Part shown: positions 33,866 to 45,425 of the stretch, in pieces
Position numbering within the stretch: the first letter of the stretch is position 1
Layout: each line of letters opens with the position of its first letter
Source: Limnoperna fortunei
Lineage: Eukaryota; Mollusca; Bivalvia; Mytilida; Modiolidae
Assembly: GCA_944474755.1 (NCBI GenBank)
Contig: OX104115.1
Location: 37,397,080-37,461,079, forward strand
Length of the DNA: 64,000 nucleotides
Reading direction: 5' to 3'
Translations under genes and position numbers: made by a program
The notes under the pieces: generated by a model
The model's database searches: none
What the model was told of the DNA's origin: nothing
What the model saw: the letters and a program-made list of their open reading frames with translations, nothing else

Positions 33866-36800
33866 TTAAATATTCACAAAAAGCTTGTCATTAGAAATAA
33901 AACACAATACATTATTAAAACACCAAAAATCTGAAAAAGAATGAACATTATTTATAAATTTACAATAGGCAAATTCAATTGCCAACCGGGCGCGGATGCG
34001 CGACCTGAATTCCTGGAGTGGGTCTGTCTGTCCGCCTCCGGTCCTCAGGTGCTGCAGGGTCACGTAGGTGGCCATCTTCGCCTGGTTGGCAATCCATAGG
34101 TACAGCCGTCTTGGGATCCTCTGGGTCTTCGTCCATCGGTGCGTGCTGGTACCTTCTCCCAACAAGACTGCACCATCCTCCACTAAAGCTGTTTCCATCA
34201 CCGTCTCAGGACAGCCGGCCGTGGATGACGTGCGGCCGGCTGGTGTATCTGGACAGCTGATCCTAGGTGGCGGTGGATCAGCTGGAATCGATCTCCTAAC
34301 TGGACAGCTGTCCAATGGTGGCGTGTGGACAGCTGGAGGAGATCGATTTGCACTGACCTGAGGTGGCGTATGGTCAGTGCTTATGGTAGAAGGTCCAAAT
34401 ATAAAAGAGTATGTTGAACCTAGATCATTTATAATTAATTTACGCAACATATTTTTAACATGGCTTAGTAAAATTTGTAAACGTGGACATGAAACAAAAA
34501 TGTGGTATAAGTCCTCCTGCAAACCACAAGATGGACAAACATCCGACTGCTGATAACCAGATTTAAAGTAAAATTTACCGGTTGCAATAGCACCATGAAG
34601 GATTCTCCAGTTAAGGTCACCTTCATGCATGCTATGAGGATATTCATAAACATGACTATATATAACATTAAGGGGAACATTTGATTTTAAAATATTATTC
34701 CAAGGGGACAGTAACTTTTTGGTACGGGAACAATTAAAATTCTGAACAACAGATAACAAATAAATCATTTTCTTGGGACATTTATCCAGAACAACACCCT
34801 TACTTAATTCAGGTGCATTGTCAATATTTACTTTAAAAATATATTGGTGAACAAAACCAACATCAATATCATTATGTAGAAAACGGTCAATCAATACACT
34901 CCACTCCGGAGGAAAAGACGACCATAATAAATCCAGATGTTGTTGGATACAGCGTTCAGAACGAGTGCTTAAAATTCCAACAAGATCTACTGCAGTAAAT
35001 TTTCTTTTTAGACTAGTATCAAAAAGATCCTTAACTTTGGTTATACCGGCAATTACAAAATTTTCAAAATAAAAAGGTTCTTCAGTTTTAGGGTTAATTA
35101 ATAAAGGATTAAAGAACAAAGGTTCTTCTAAAATGTCTGCAACTGAGGTATCATCTATTTTTATTCTAGATGATTCAAAATATTTCCAGGCTTTTATTAA
35201 ATCTTGATAAAAGCTTGGAATGTTAGTGTATTGAAAATCCCCATCAAGTAATAACAATTGAACATCATAATTCAAATTAGAAACAGTAGACAAAAAATAT
35301 TTACAAAAATAGTACATGTAACAAGGGTGAACATCTTCACCATTCATTAATGTCAAAAATCTGTACATAAATTGAATTCGAAAATCACGAATTCTAGACA
35401 AAATATGAACTAAACCCTGTCCTCCAGTACATACAGGAAGATATAACATTTCTTTCGAAACCCAATGTTTTCCTTGCCATAGAAAATCTACAAATTTGTT
35501 TTGAATGGCACTAATAATTTCATCTGGCACGGACACAGAATTTAATCGATGCCATAATTTTGACGCGGAAAGTAAATTGATAACAAGTGTTCGTCCTCTG
35601 AGTGACAAACCGCGAGCAAAAGGCTTCCACCTGTCAAGTTTGACAGTAATATCCTCCTCCATCCCTTCCCAATTTTGTTTATAGAAATCCTTATTGTTTC
35701 CAACAAAAGTACCCAAAACCTTTAAACCTTTATTATTCCACTTGAGACCAAGTGGACAATCATTTCTATTTTTCCAACTTCCCACCCACAAACCCTCTGA
35801 CTTTTGTAAATTAATTTTTGAATTAGAAGCTTTCTGGTATATATCTAACCAGAAAGACAACCTATCAAAATCAGAGTCTTGCGTTAATAAAGTATCCAAA
35901 TCATCTGCATATGCAGATAAACAACTTTTCTTACCATCAGATAATGGAAGTTCAAGTCCTGATAAGCCGTCGTTTGATCTTAGTTTGTGTAAAAGAGGTT
36001 CAAGACATATGGCATATAATTGACCAGACAAAGAACATCCTTGTCGTATACCTCTTTTAAATTGAAAAGGGGATGATAACGAGTTATTAATTTTAAGTAA
36101 GCTATGTACATCTGTATAAATAGTTTTTATACAGGATATAAAATAATCGCCAAAACCGAAGGCTTCTAATGTCTTTATCAAATAACCATGATGAACACGA
36201 TCAAACGCCTTCTCTTGGTCAAGGGAAACAATAGCAAGGGGGATATGTTCCTGATTAGCATAACACGTAGCATCAGAAATAAAACGAATATTATCACTTA
36301 TATGACGACCGGGAACACAATAACTTTGATCGATATTTAATATATCGGGTAGAACCGTACGGAGTCTTAACGAGAAAGCTCTCGTTAATATTTTATAGTC
36401 GCAACAGAGAAGAGACACAGGTCTCCAGTTTTTCAACAAACTACTATCACCTTTCTTTGGAATCATCGTCAGAACGGCTCTTCTGCACGAAAGCGGAAGT
36501 CTGTTTTCTTCAATAGAAGAAACAAAAACTTCGTGCATATCTTTCCCAACGATGTTCCAAAAGGTTTTGTAAAATTCACTAGGCAACCCATCAATACCAG
36601 GGGACTTATTATTATTCATTTTTAAAACGGCACAGGACAATTCATCATAACTTATTACACTATCTAATGTTTGCTTTTGGGTGTCGCTTATTGTAGGAAG
36701 GTCTTTCAAAATTTCATTTTGACAACCTTCATCAACAGGATCGGGGCTATACAAATCGGAGTAAAAATTTCGGGCAAGGGTTTTTATTTCCTGATCTGAA

Positions 36801-38003
36801 TCAGTTATACTGCCATCAGGCAGGGTTAAATGGGATAATAATTTCTTTGTACCACGTTTCTTTTCAAGGTCGAAGAAATATTTTGTAGGTTTATCTGAAT
36901 CATTAACATATTTGAATCTTGAACGAACCCAAGCACCACGGGCCTGGATTCGTTCAAGTTCAGATAACTGATGTTGCTTCTCAATTAAAATGACATTAAG
37001 ATCAGGGTTAGTTGCAATATTTGATTTTAATAACTCAATATCAGATTGCAAACTATCAAATTTACGTTTAAAATCATAATTCTTTTTAATGGAAAATTCT
37101 TGCGAAAGTTCCTTTATTTTGTATTTTCCACGATCCCACCAATCTTGGATACACTTAAACTCAAATTTCTGTAATCGCCAGGAAAGCCAAAAGTTATTTA
37201 TCATGTCAACATACAATTTATCATCTAAAAGAGATGTATTTAAACACCAGTAAGCACTCTTGTGTTTATTTGGTATTTCTTTAAAATAAACACGAACGTA
37301 ATCATGATCAGAATATGAACATGGTTTTATTTCTGAGGATCGAATAAACTGACTATAGTGTTTAGATATATAAATTCGATCGAGTCTTGCGGCGACACCG
37401 TCATTTCTCGACCAGGAATAAGTTCTATCGTACGGGTGAATATTGCGAAACGTATCAATAAATTTGATAACAGTTAAGTTTAACAATAGATTTAAATTCA
37501 TTACAAGAATGGGGGTGGGGTTCAGTATCTCCTGTCCGATCTAAGGAAGGATTAGTAGTACAATTAAAATCACCTCCAAGAAATATTGGAATGGAAGAAT
37601 CAAGTTGATTCAAATGGTGTTTTAAATATTTCAAAAAGTCTAGTTTTTCTTTTGAGCAAGTTGGGGAATAAACATTCAACAAATATACAGTTTGCTCCTG
37701 TATTTTAATAGTTGCATGTAAAATGCGACCAGGTAAAATAATTTTATGATCTAGAATAGTATATTCTAAATTATTGGAAAAACATATCGCTACTCCAGCA
37801 GAAATAGTTGAGAGATGAGAAAACAATATTTCTCCTCTCCATATCATTTTCCATATACCTTCATCAGAAGGTATGGTATGAGTATCTTGAAGAAAAACTA
37901 TGTCTGCATTCAATTTAGATTTTAAAGAATCTAATATAAAATATCTTTTAAAAGAATCTAGACAACCTTGAGTATTCAGTGAAACTAACGAAAAACCAGA
38001 CAT
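33866..38003 (-). pseudogene. LINE ORF2, frameshifted copy
   Basis: It is homologous over its whole length to the intact ORF2 at 26165-30289. The endonuclease part is read from 38003 to about 37470. There the sequence differs from copy 1 by a 7-base net insertion, and the remainder continues in another frame from about 37501 to the stop at 33866. Downstream of the break, the reverse-transcriptase motifs including YADD and the CX2CX7HX4C finger (CPSCGLQEDLYHIFVSC) are kept. The break falls within the endonuclease domain, before the last catalytic SDHD block, so no full-length product is expected. Confidence 0.88.
34212..34380 (-). repeat. Four hairpin repeats in ORF2 of LINE copy 2
   Basis: Arms: CAGCCGGCC (34212)/GGCCGGCTG (34234); CAGCTGATCC (34254)/GGATCAGCTG (34275); CAGCTGTCC (34305)/GGACAGCTG (34327); GCACTGACC (34350)/GGTCAGTGC (34372). 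Relative to copy 1, the first stem has changed on both arms (A to G, T to C) so pairing is kept. Most other differences fall in the loops. Confidence 0.85.
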
Positions 38004-38077
38004 TACAATTGTAATTGTAATGAACAAAATGTGCAAAAATGCATAATTAAGTGGGCAATACATATTGACTTTGATCT

Positions 38078-39637
38078 CTAGGCATGAGTTTTCAAATACG
38101 TTTTTAATTTCTTTATCAATTTATTTAGTCGGGCCTTCAACTGGGAAGACGACTCAGGGTTTCTTCGGCGATCAATAAAGTCTTGGCACAGTTGCCTGAG
38201 GTTGGTGGTATACTCTAAACACTTCTCAACAGGCTTTTTGTTGCTTTTCAGTTCGGAAAGAAGTCTGTCTAGCTCTTCGGTGGATAATTTTTGTTCAGTA
38301 TCCACGACGACTTGAGATACGTTTTGTTCGGATAAATCAGAGGATATAGACTCAATGTCTATATCCTCTTCTTCATCAGTGTTGAGAATAGAATGGGATG
38401 GAGGAGGCAAATCCCATATACTTATGTCATCTTTAGTAGATACATCAGGGGTTTTGGTGGTTGTGGGGGTTTTAATACAGATAATGGAATCATTATCTAC
38501 AGCTTTGCGTTTAACTGCAGATTTCACTGGCAATGGATCAGTATCCACTTTTTCAGTAGCGGAGTGAACATCAACAATGACATTAGAAACAGTTAAATTC
38601 TCAGATTTTTGCTCAGCAGTAACATTAGTGGAGGTGTTGGTAGCAGAAATATTAACATTGGCTGAACTGTCATTGATTCCAGAGTGTAAGATAACAGACT
38701 GCTCCGCTGTCCCGGTTGGCGGAACTGGTTCAGCCGTGAATTGGACATTTGTACTTGATTCTGACTTGTTATTTTGTGGTCGATTTTGTGGGCACCGATT
38801 TTGAATATGACCAGTCTGTTTGCATTTAAAACAGACAACATCGTCATTCACAAATATTCTGTAGCTTTGCCTTTGATAATACATATCAAAAGACTCCGGT
38901 AATGTAACATTGGGGTGAAGAATAAGGGATACTTGTCGTCTTAATGACTTGACGTGTTTTAGTGCTGGGATTTTAATACCGAGTGCAATGGGTTTTATGT
39001 CGGAAATTATGCGTCCATAACGCATCAACTCATCCTCGAGTAAATCATTGGGAATAAAAGGGGGGCAATTAGACAAGGTAACTTTTTTCGGGATTTTTAC
39101 CAAACACTGAACTTCAACAAACTCATCGCCAATACTTAAACCATTTGAACACAACTCTTCAACGTCATCGAGATTAGATAAAAACACTACAACCCCAGAC
39201 CTCATACGAGAGGCAGCCACTATGTTTTCTGGCTTGACTATATCGGCAATAGCAACAACATATTGCTCGATTGAGACAGCCGGTATGTTTGTTAGTTTCA
39301 CACCGTGTTTTCGTGAGACAAAGCCAAAAGGCTTATGTCCAAATGACGGCATCTCATCATCTTTACTTTTCGATCTTGAAGTTTCTTGAAAAGTACTTTC
39401 ACTATTTTCACTTGACAAACTTTTTGATCCCGAACTTTCTCGGCTAAATACTGTATTATTGCTAACATTAGCCTTAGGCAAAGATTTTCCAACTACCACT
39501 GAAGGTATTGTCCTTTTAATTAAATTAAGGTCCCTATTGTCCTTATCGTTAAACACTGTATTGCTCGAGGCAACATTTGACGACAACTGAGTAGTTTTTC
39601 CGTTCACTACTACACTAGAAAACGAAGGCGACGCCAT
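38078..39637 (-). CDS. LINE ORF1, copy 2
   Basis: It has 519 codons from MASPSFSSVV and is open throughout. The zinc knuckle CFKCKQTGHIQNRC is again at residues 269-282, and the central region aligns closely with copy 1. The Ser-rich N-terminal 90 residues and the acidic stretch after the knuckle differ by substitutions and small indels, the usual pattern of a disordered linker. The predicted role is RNA-binding particle protein of the LINE. The product may be made even though its ORF2 partner is broken. The frame also stays open 64 codons upstream of this Met; I treat that as 5' UTR because in copy 1 the matching sequence is in another frame. Confidence 0.87.
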   Translation of the reverse strand: MASPSFSSVVVNGKTTQLSSNVASSNTVFNDKDNRDLNLIKRTIPSVVVGKSLPKANVSNNTVFSRESSGSKSLSSENSESTFQETSRSKSKDDEMPSFGHKPFGFVSRKHGVKLTNIPAVSIEQYVVAIADIVKPENIVAASRMRSGVVVFLSNLDDVEELCSNGLSIGDEFVEVQCLVKIPKKVTLSNCPPFIPNDLLEDELMRYGRIISDIKPIALGIKIPALKHVKSLRRQVSLILHPNVTLPESFDMYYQRQSYRIFVNDDVVCFKCKQTGHIQNRCPQNRPQNNKSESSTNVQFTAEPVPPTGTAEQSVILHSGINDSSANVNISATNTSTNVTAEQKSENLTVSNVIVDVHSATEKVDTDPLPVKSAVKRKAVDNDSIICIKTPTTTKTPDVSTKDDISIWDLPPPSHSILNTDEEEDIDIESISSDLSEQNVSQVVVDTEQKLSTEELDRLLSELKSNKKPVEKCLEYTTNLRQLCQDFIDRRRNPESSSQLKARLNKLIKKLKTYLKTHA

Positions 39638-39844
39638 CTTTGAACAAAAAATAAACCAGTAAACAAAACTACAATCCACAAAAAATCTCGTCAATCCGAG
39701 ATATAAATACGAAAAACACCCCACAAAATGAAAGAGCTTCTTCTTCTGAACACAACAATACAAATATTTACGAACCACAATACAAAATAACCAAGAAATA
39801 AATGCTTTGAGCGGAGCTCCGAAAAACACGTCCTATCCCTTCAA

Positions 39845-40214
39845 GAAGAAGAAGAAGAATAATAATAATAATAATAAGAAACGGTGCAAAAACAATAAAT
39901 CCCCGACACTTCGTGGTCGGGGATTTAATAAGAAACGGAGTAAAAACAATAAGTCGCCCGACACTTCGTGGTCGGCGACTTAATAAGAAACGGAGTAAAA
40001 ACAATAAGTCGCCCGACACTTCGTGGTCGGCGACTTAATAATAATAAGAAACAGAGTAAAAACAATAAGTCTCCAAACTTCGTTTGGGAGACTTAATAAT
40101 AATAATAAGAAACGGAGTAAAAACAATAAGTCGCCCGACACTTCGTGGTCGGCGACTTAATAATAAGAAACGGAGTAAAAACAATAAGTCGCCCGACACT
40201 TCGTGGTCGGCGAC

Positions 40215-40257
<43 letters not shown>
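39845..40257 (+). repeat. (GAA)5, (TAA)n and array of six stem-loops
   Basis: The B-type stem-loop is at 39897-39926, then a (39951), a (40006), d (40067-40094), a (40128) and a (40186), followed by (TAA)n of about 45 bases. The d hairpin's right side reads CTTCGTTTGGGAGACTT. Confidence 0.9.
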
Positions 40258-40258
<1 letters not shown>

Positions 40259-41316
40259 TAAAATTTACGTTTCCCGAAACGTTGAAGTCGCCTCCCGTTC
40301 CGCACTTTTGACCGAGTAGAGGGAACTAAAAGTCAAGAGCACAACTTCATAACATGAGCTTTCAGTTGGCCAAGTTTCATTTCGATCGGTTAAAAGATGA
40401 GCGAGAAAACGAGCAAACTTTAAAACGGCCGCCATTTTGAAACCGGAAGTCGGACAAAAAATTTTTTTTGCAAAAATGCTCAGGATAGTTAGCTGTATCA
40501 GTATACCAATTTTCATTGAAATTGCTCTGGCCATAACTAAGATCTGACAACGGCCGCCATTTTGTGAAACTTTAAAACGGCCGCCATTTTGAAACCGGAA
40601 GTCGGACAAAAATTTTGAAAATAGTGGCACACGTAGGGTATCATAAGCTACCTGTATACCAAATTTCGTTTAAATCGGATGACGTTTAATTTTTAAAGTT
40701 TTAGGGGGGTGGTGTTCGGATGGCGGCCATTTTGAAATGTCGGCCGCGTCAAATTTTTTTTTGCAAAAATGCTCGGGATACGGAGCTGTATCAGTATACC
40801 AATTTTCATTGAAATTGCTTTGGCAATTACTGAGATCTGACAACGGCCGTCATTTTTTTTCAACGGCGGCCATTTTGAAAATTTCAAAAGTGGATTGCAG
40901 AACTTCAGGTCACCCTTATTATGTTCCCAAAGTTTCATTTCGATCGGTTAAAAGATGAGCGAGAAAACGAGCGGACAACATTGGGAGGGGAAAAAGGAAA
41001 ACATAAGAAATATGAAAATAATAATAATAAGAAACGGAGTAAAAACAATAAGTCGCCCGACACTTCGTGGTCGGCGACTTAATAAGAAACGGAGTAAAAA
41101 CAATAAGTCGCCCGACACTTCGTGGTCGGCGACTTAATAATAATAAGAAACAGAGTAAAAACAATAAGTCTCCAAACTTCGTTTGGGAGACTTAATAATA
41201 ATAATAATAAGAAACGGAGTAAAAACAATAAGTCGCCCGACACTTCGTGGTCGGCGACTTAATAATAAGAAACGGAGTAAAAACAATAAGTCGCCCGACA
41301 CTTCGTGGTCGGCGAC

Positions 41317-41349
<33 letters not shown>

Positions 41350-41375
41350 TTAATAATAATAATAATAATAATAAT
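40258..41375 (+). repeat. Cassette A11 plus five stem-loops
   Basis: A full A copy runs to about 41030. Stem-loops a (41050), a (41105), d (41166), a (41230) and a (41288) follow, then (TAA)n. The first hairpin after the A body is type a, which matches its AAGTCGCC tag. Confidence 0.85.
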
Positions 41376-44300
41376 TAAAATTTACGTTTCCCGAAACGTT
41401 GAAGTCGCCTCCCGTTCCGCACTTTTGACCGAGTAGAGGGAACTAAAAGTCAAGAGCACAACTTCATAACATGAGCTTTCAGTTGGCCAAGTTTCATTTC
41501 GATCGGTTAAAAGATGAGCGAGAAAACGAGCAAACTTTAAAACGGCCGCCATTTTGAAACCGGAAGTCGGACAAAAATTTTTTTTTGCAAAAATGCTCAG
41601 GATAGTTAGCTATATCAGTATACCAATTTTCATTGAAATTGCTCTGGCCATAACTGAGATCTGACAACGGCCGCTATTTTGTAAAACTTTAAAACGGCCG
41701 CCATTTTAAAACCGGAAGTCGGACAAAAATTTTGAAAATAGTGGCACACGTAGGGTATCACAAGCTACCTGTATACTAAATTTCGAATAAATCGGATGAC
41801 GTTTAAATTTTTACAGTTTTAGGGGGGTGGTGTTCGGATGGCGGCCATTTTGAAATGTCGGCCGCGTCAAATTTGTTTCGGCAAAAATGCTCGGGATAGG
41901 GAGCTGTATCAGTATACCAATTTTCATTGAAATTGCTTTGGCAATTACTGAGATCTGACAACGGCCGTCATTTTTTTTCAACGGCAGCCATTTTGAAAAT
42001 GGCGGCCATTTTGAAAATTTCAAAAACGGATTGCAGAACTTCAGGTCACCCTTATTATGTTCCCAAAGTTTCATTTCGATCGGTTAAAAGATGAGCGAGA
42101 AAACGAGCGGACAACATTGCGAGGGGAAAAAGGAAAACATAAGAAATATGAAAATAATAATAATTAAAATTTACGTTTCACGAAACGTTGAAGTCGCCTC
42201 CCGTTCCGCACTTTTGACCGAGTAGAGCACAACTTCATAACATGAGCTTTCAGTTGGCCAAGTTTCATTTCGATCGGTTAAAAGATGAGCGAGAAAACGA
42301 GCGGACAACATTGCGAGGGGAAAAAGGAAAACATAAGAAATATGAAAATAATAATAATAATAATAATAAGAAACGGAGTAAAAACAATAAGTCGCCCGAC
42401 ACTTCGTGGTCGGCGACTTAATAAGAAACGGAGTAAAAACAATAAGTCGCCCGACACTTCGTGGTCGGCGACTTAATAAGAAACGGAGTAAAAACAATAA
42501 GTCGCCCGACACTTCGTGGTCGGCGACTTAATAATAATAAGAAACAGAGTAAAAACAATAAGTCTCCAAACTTCGTTTGGGAGACTTAATAATAATAAGA
42601 AGAAGAAACGGAGTAAAAACAATAAGTCGCCCGACACTTCGTGGTCGGCGACTTAATAATAATAATAATAATAATAATAATGATAATAATAAAATAATAA
42701 TAATTAAAATTTACGTTTCCCGAAACGTTAAAGTCGCCTGCCGTTCCGCACTTTTGACCGAGTAGAGGGAACTAAAAGTCAAGAGCACAACTTCATAACA
42801 TGAGCTTTCAGTTGGCCAAGTTTCATTTCGATCGGTTAAAAGATGAGCGAGAAAACGAGCAAACTTTAAAACGGCCGCCATTTTGAAACCGGAAGTCGGA
42901 CAAACAATTTTTTTTGCAAAAATGCTCAGGATAGTTAGCTGTATCAGTATACCAATTTTCATTGAAATTGCTCTGGCCATAACTGAGATCTGACAACGGC
43001 CGCCATTTTGTAAAACTTTAAAACGGCCGCCATTTTGAAACCGGAAGTCGGACAAAACATTTTTAAATAGTGGCACACTTAGGGTATCATAAGCTACCTG
43101 TATACCAAATTTCGTTTATATCGGATGACGTTTAAATTTTTACATTTTGAGGGGGTGGTGTTCGGATGGCGGCCATTTTGAAATGTCGGCCGCGTCAAAT
43201 TTTTTTTTGCAAAAATGCTCGGGATAGTTAGCTGTACCAGTATACCAATTTTCATTGAAATTGCTTTGGCAATTACTGAGATCTGACAACGGCCGTCATT
43301 TTTTTTTCAACGGCGGCCATTTTAAAAATGGCGGCCATTTTGAAAATTTCAAAAGTGGATTGCACAACTTCAGGTCACCCTTAACATGTTCCCAAAGTTT
43401 CATTTCGATCGGTTAAAAGATGAGCGAGAAAACGAGCGGACAACATTGCGAGGGGAAAACATAAGAAATATGAAAATAATAATAATTAAAATTTACGTTT
43501 CCCGAAACGTTGAAGTCGCCTCCCGTTCCGCACTTTTGACCGAGTAGAGGGAACTAAAAGTCAAGAGCACAACTTCATAACATGAGCTTTCAGTTGGCCA
43601 AGTTTCATTTCGATCGGTTAAAAGATGAGCGAGAAAACGAGCAAACTTTAAAACGGCCGCCATTTTGAAACCGGAAGTCGGACAAAAAATTTTGAAAACA
43701 GTGGCACACGTAGGGTATCACAAGCTACCTGTATACTAAATTTCGAATAAATCGGATGACGTTTAAATTTTTACAGTTTTAGGGGGGTGGTGTTCGGATG
43801 GCGGCCATTTTGAAATGTCGGCCGCGTCAAATTTGTTTCGGCAAAAATGCTCGGGATAGGTAGCTGTATCAGTATACCAATTTTCATTGAAATTGCTTTG
43901 GCAATTACTGAGATCTGACAACGGCCGTCATTTTTTTTCAACGGCAGCCATTTTGAAAATGGCGGCCATTTTGAAAATTTCAAAAACGGATTGCAGAACT
44001 TCAGGTCACCCTTATTATGTTCCCAAAGTTTCATTTCGATCGGTTAAAAGATGAGCGAGAAAACGAGCGGACAACATTGCGAGGGGAAAAAGGAAAACAT
44101 AAGAAATATGAAAATAATAATAATTAAAATTTACGTTTCACGAAACGTTGAAGTCGCCTCCCGTTCCGCACTTTTGACCGAGTAGAGCACAACTTCATAA
44201 CATGAGCTTTCAGTTGGCCAAGTTTCATTTCGATCGGTTAAAAGATGAGCGAGAAAACGAGCGGACAACATTGCGAGGGGAAAAAGGAAAACATAAGAAA

Positions 44301-44612
44301 TATGAAAATAATAATAATAATAATAATAAGAAACGGAGTAAAAACAATAAGTCGCCCGACACTTCGTGGTCGGCGACTTAATAAGAAACGGAGTAAAAAC
44401 AATAAGTCGCCCGACACTTCGTGGTCGGCGACTTAATAAGAAACGGAGTAAAAACAATAAGTCGCCCGACACTTCGTGGTCGGCGACTTAATAATAATAA
44501 GAAACAGAGTAAAAACAATAAGTCTCCAAACTTCGTTTGGGAGACTTAATAATAATAAGAAGAAGAAACGGAGTAAAAACAATAAGTCGCCCGACACTTC
44601 GTGGTCGGCGAC

Positions 44613-44657
<45 letters not shown>

Positions 44658-45425
44658 TAATAATAATTAAAATTTACGTTTCCCGAAACGTTAAAGTCGC
44701 CTGCCGTTCCGCACTTTTGACCGAGTAGAGGGAACTAAAAGTCAAGAGCACAACTTCATAACATGAGCTTTCAGTTGGCCAAGTTTCATTTCGATCGGTT
44801 AAAAGATGAGCGAGAAAACGAGCAAACTTTAAAACGGCCGCCATTTTGAAACCGGAAGTCGGACAAACAATTTTTTTTGCAAAAATGCTCAGGATAGTTA
44901 GCTGTATCAGTATACCAATTTTCATTGAAATTGCTCTGGCCATAACTGAGATCTGACAACGGCCGCCATTTTGTAAAACTTTAAAACGGCCGCCATTTTG
45001 AAACCGGAAGTCGGACAAAACATTTTTAAATAGTGGCACACTTAGGGTATCATAAGCTACCTGTATACCAAATTTCGTTTATATCGGATGACGTTTAAAT
45101 TTTTACATTTTGAGGGGGTGGTGTTCGGATGGCGGCCATTTTGAAATGTCGGCCGCGTCAAATTTTTTTTTGCAAAAATGCTCGGGATAGTTAGCTGTAC
45201 CAGTATACCAATTTTCATTGAAATTGCTTTGGCAATTACTGAGATCTGACAACGGCCGTCATTTTTTTTTCAACGGCGGCCATTTTGAAAATTTCAAAAG
45301 TGGATTGCACAACTTCAGGTCACCCTTAACATGTTCCCAAAGTTTCATTTCGATCGGTTAAAAGATGAGCGAGAAAACGAGCGGACAACATTGCGAGGGG
45401 AAAACATAAGAAATATGAAAATAAT
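41376..45425 (+). repeat. A cassettes in a 1.96 kb tandem duplication
   Basis: About 41725-43480 recurs at about 43690-45425 at a 1960-1963 bp offset. Each copy holds the end of one A cassette, a very short A (42165-42355 and 44123-44315), five stem-loops (42389, 42444, 42499, 42560, 42624 and the same +1960) and a full A. The copies differ by a few bases. The second lacks one GGCGGCCATTTT box near 45280. The shorter A directly joins the first and second internal copies of the phrase AAGTTTCATTTCGATCGG. Confidence 0.85.

Larger units (their letters stand above)
33429..39844 (-). mobile_element. Tx1-like LINE, copy 2, ORF2 broken
   Basis: This 6.42 kb element has the same plan and orientation as copy 1 and visibly diverged sequence throughout, so it is a separate insertion and not a recent duplicate. 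It is flanked by 35 GAA repeats on the left and 5 on the right (39845-39859), then (TAA)n and the B-type stem-loop. ORF1 is open; ORF2 carries a 7-base net insertion near 37470. The 3' UTR paired hairpins and the ORF2 hairpin repeats are both kept. Confidence 0.9.

Noticed and set aside
39897..40216. CRISPR-like array of evenly spaced palindromic repeats
   Set aside because: Spacers are (TAA)n and a constant leader rather than unique sequence, there are no cas genes, and the genome is eukaryotic.
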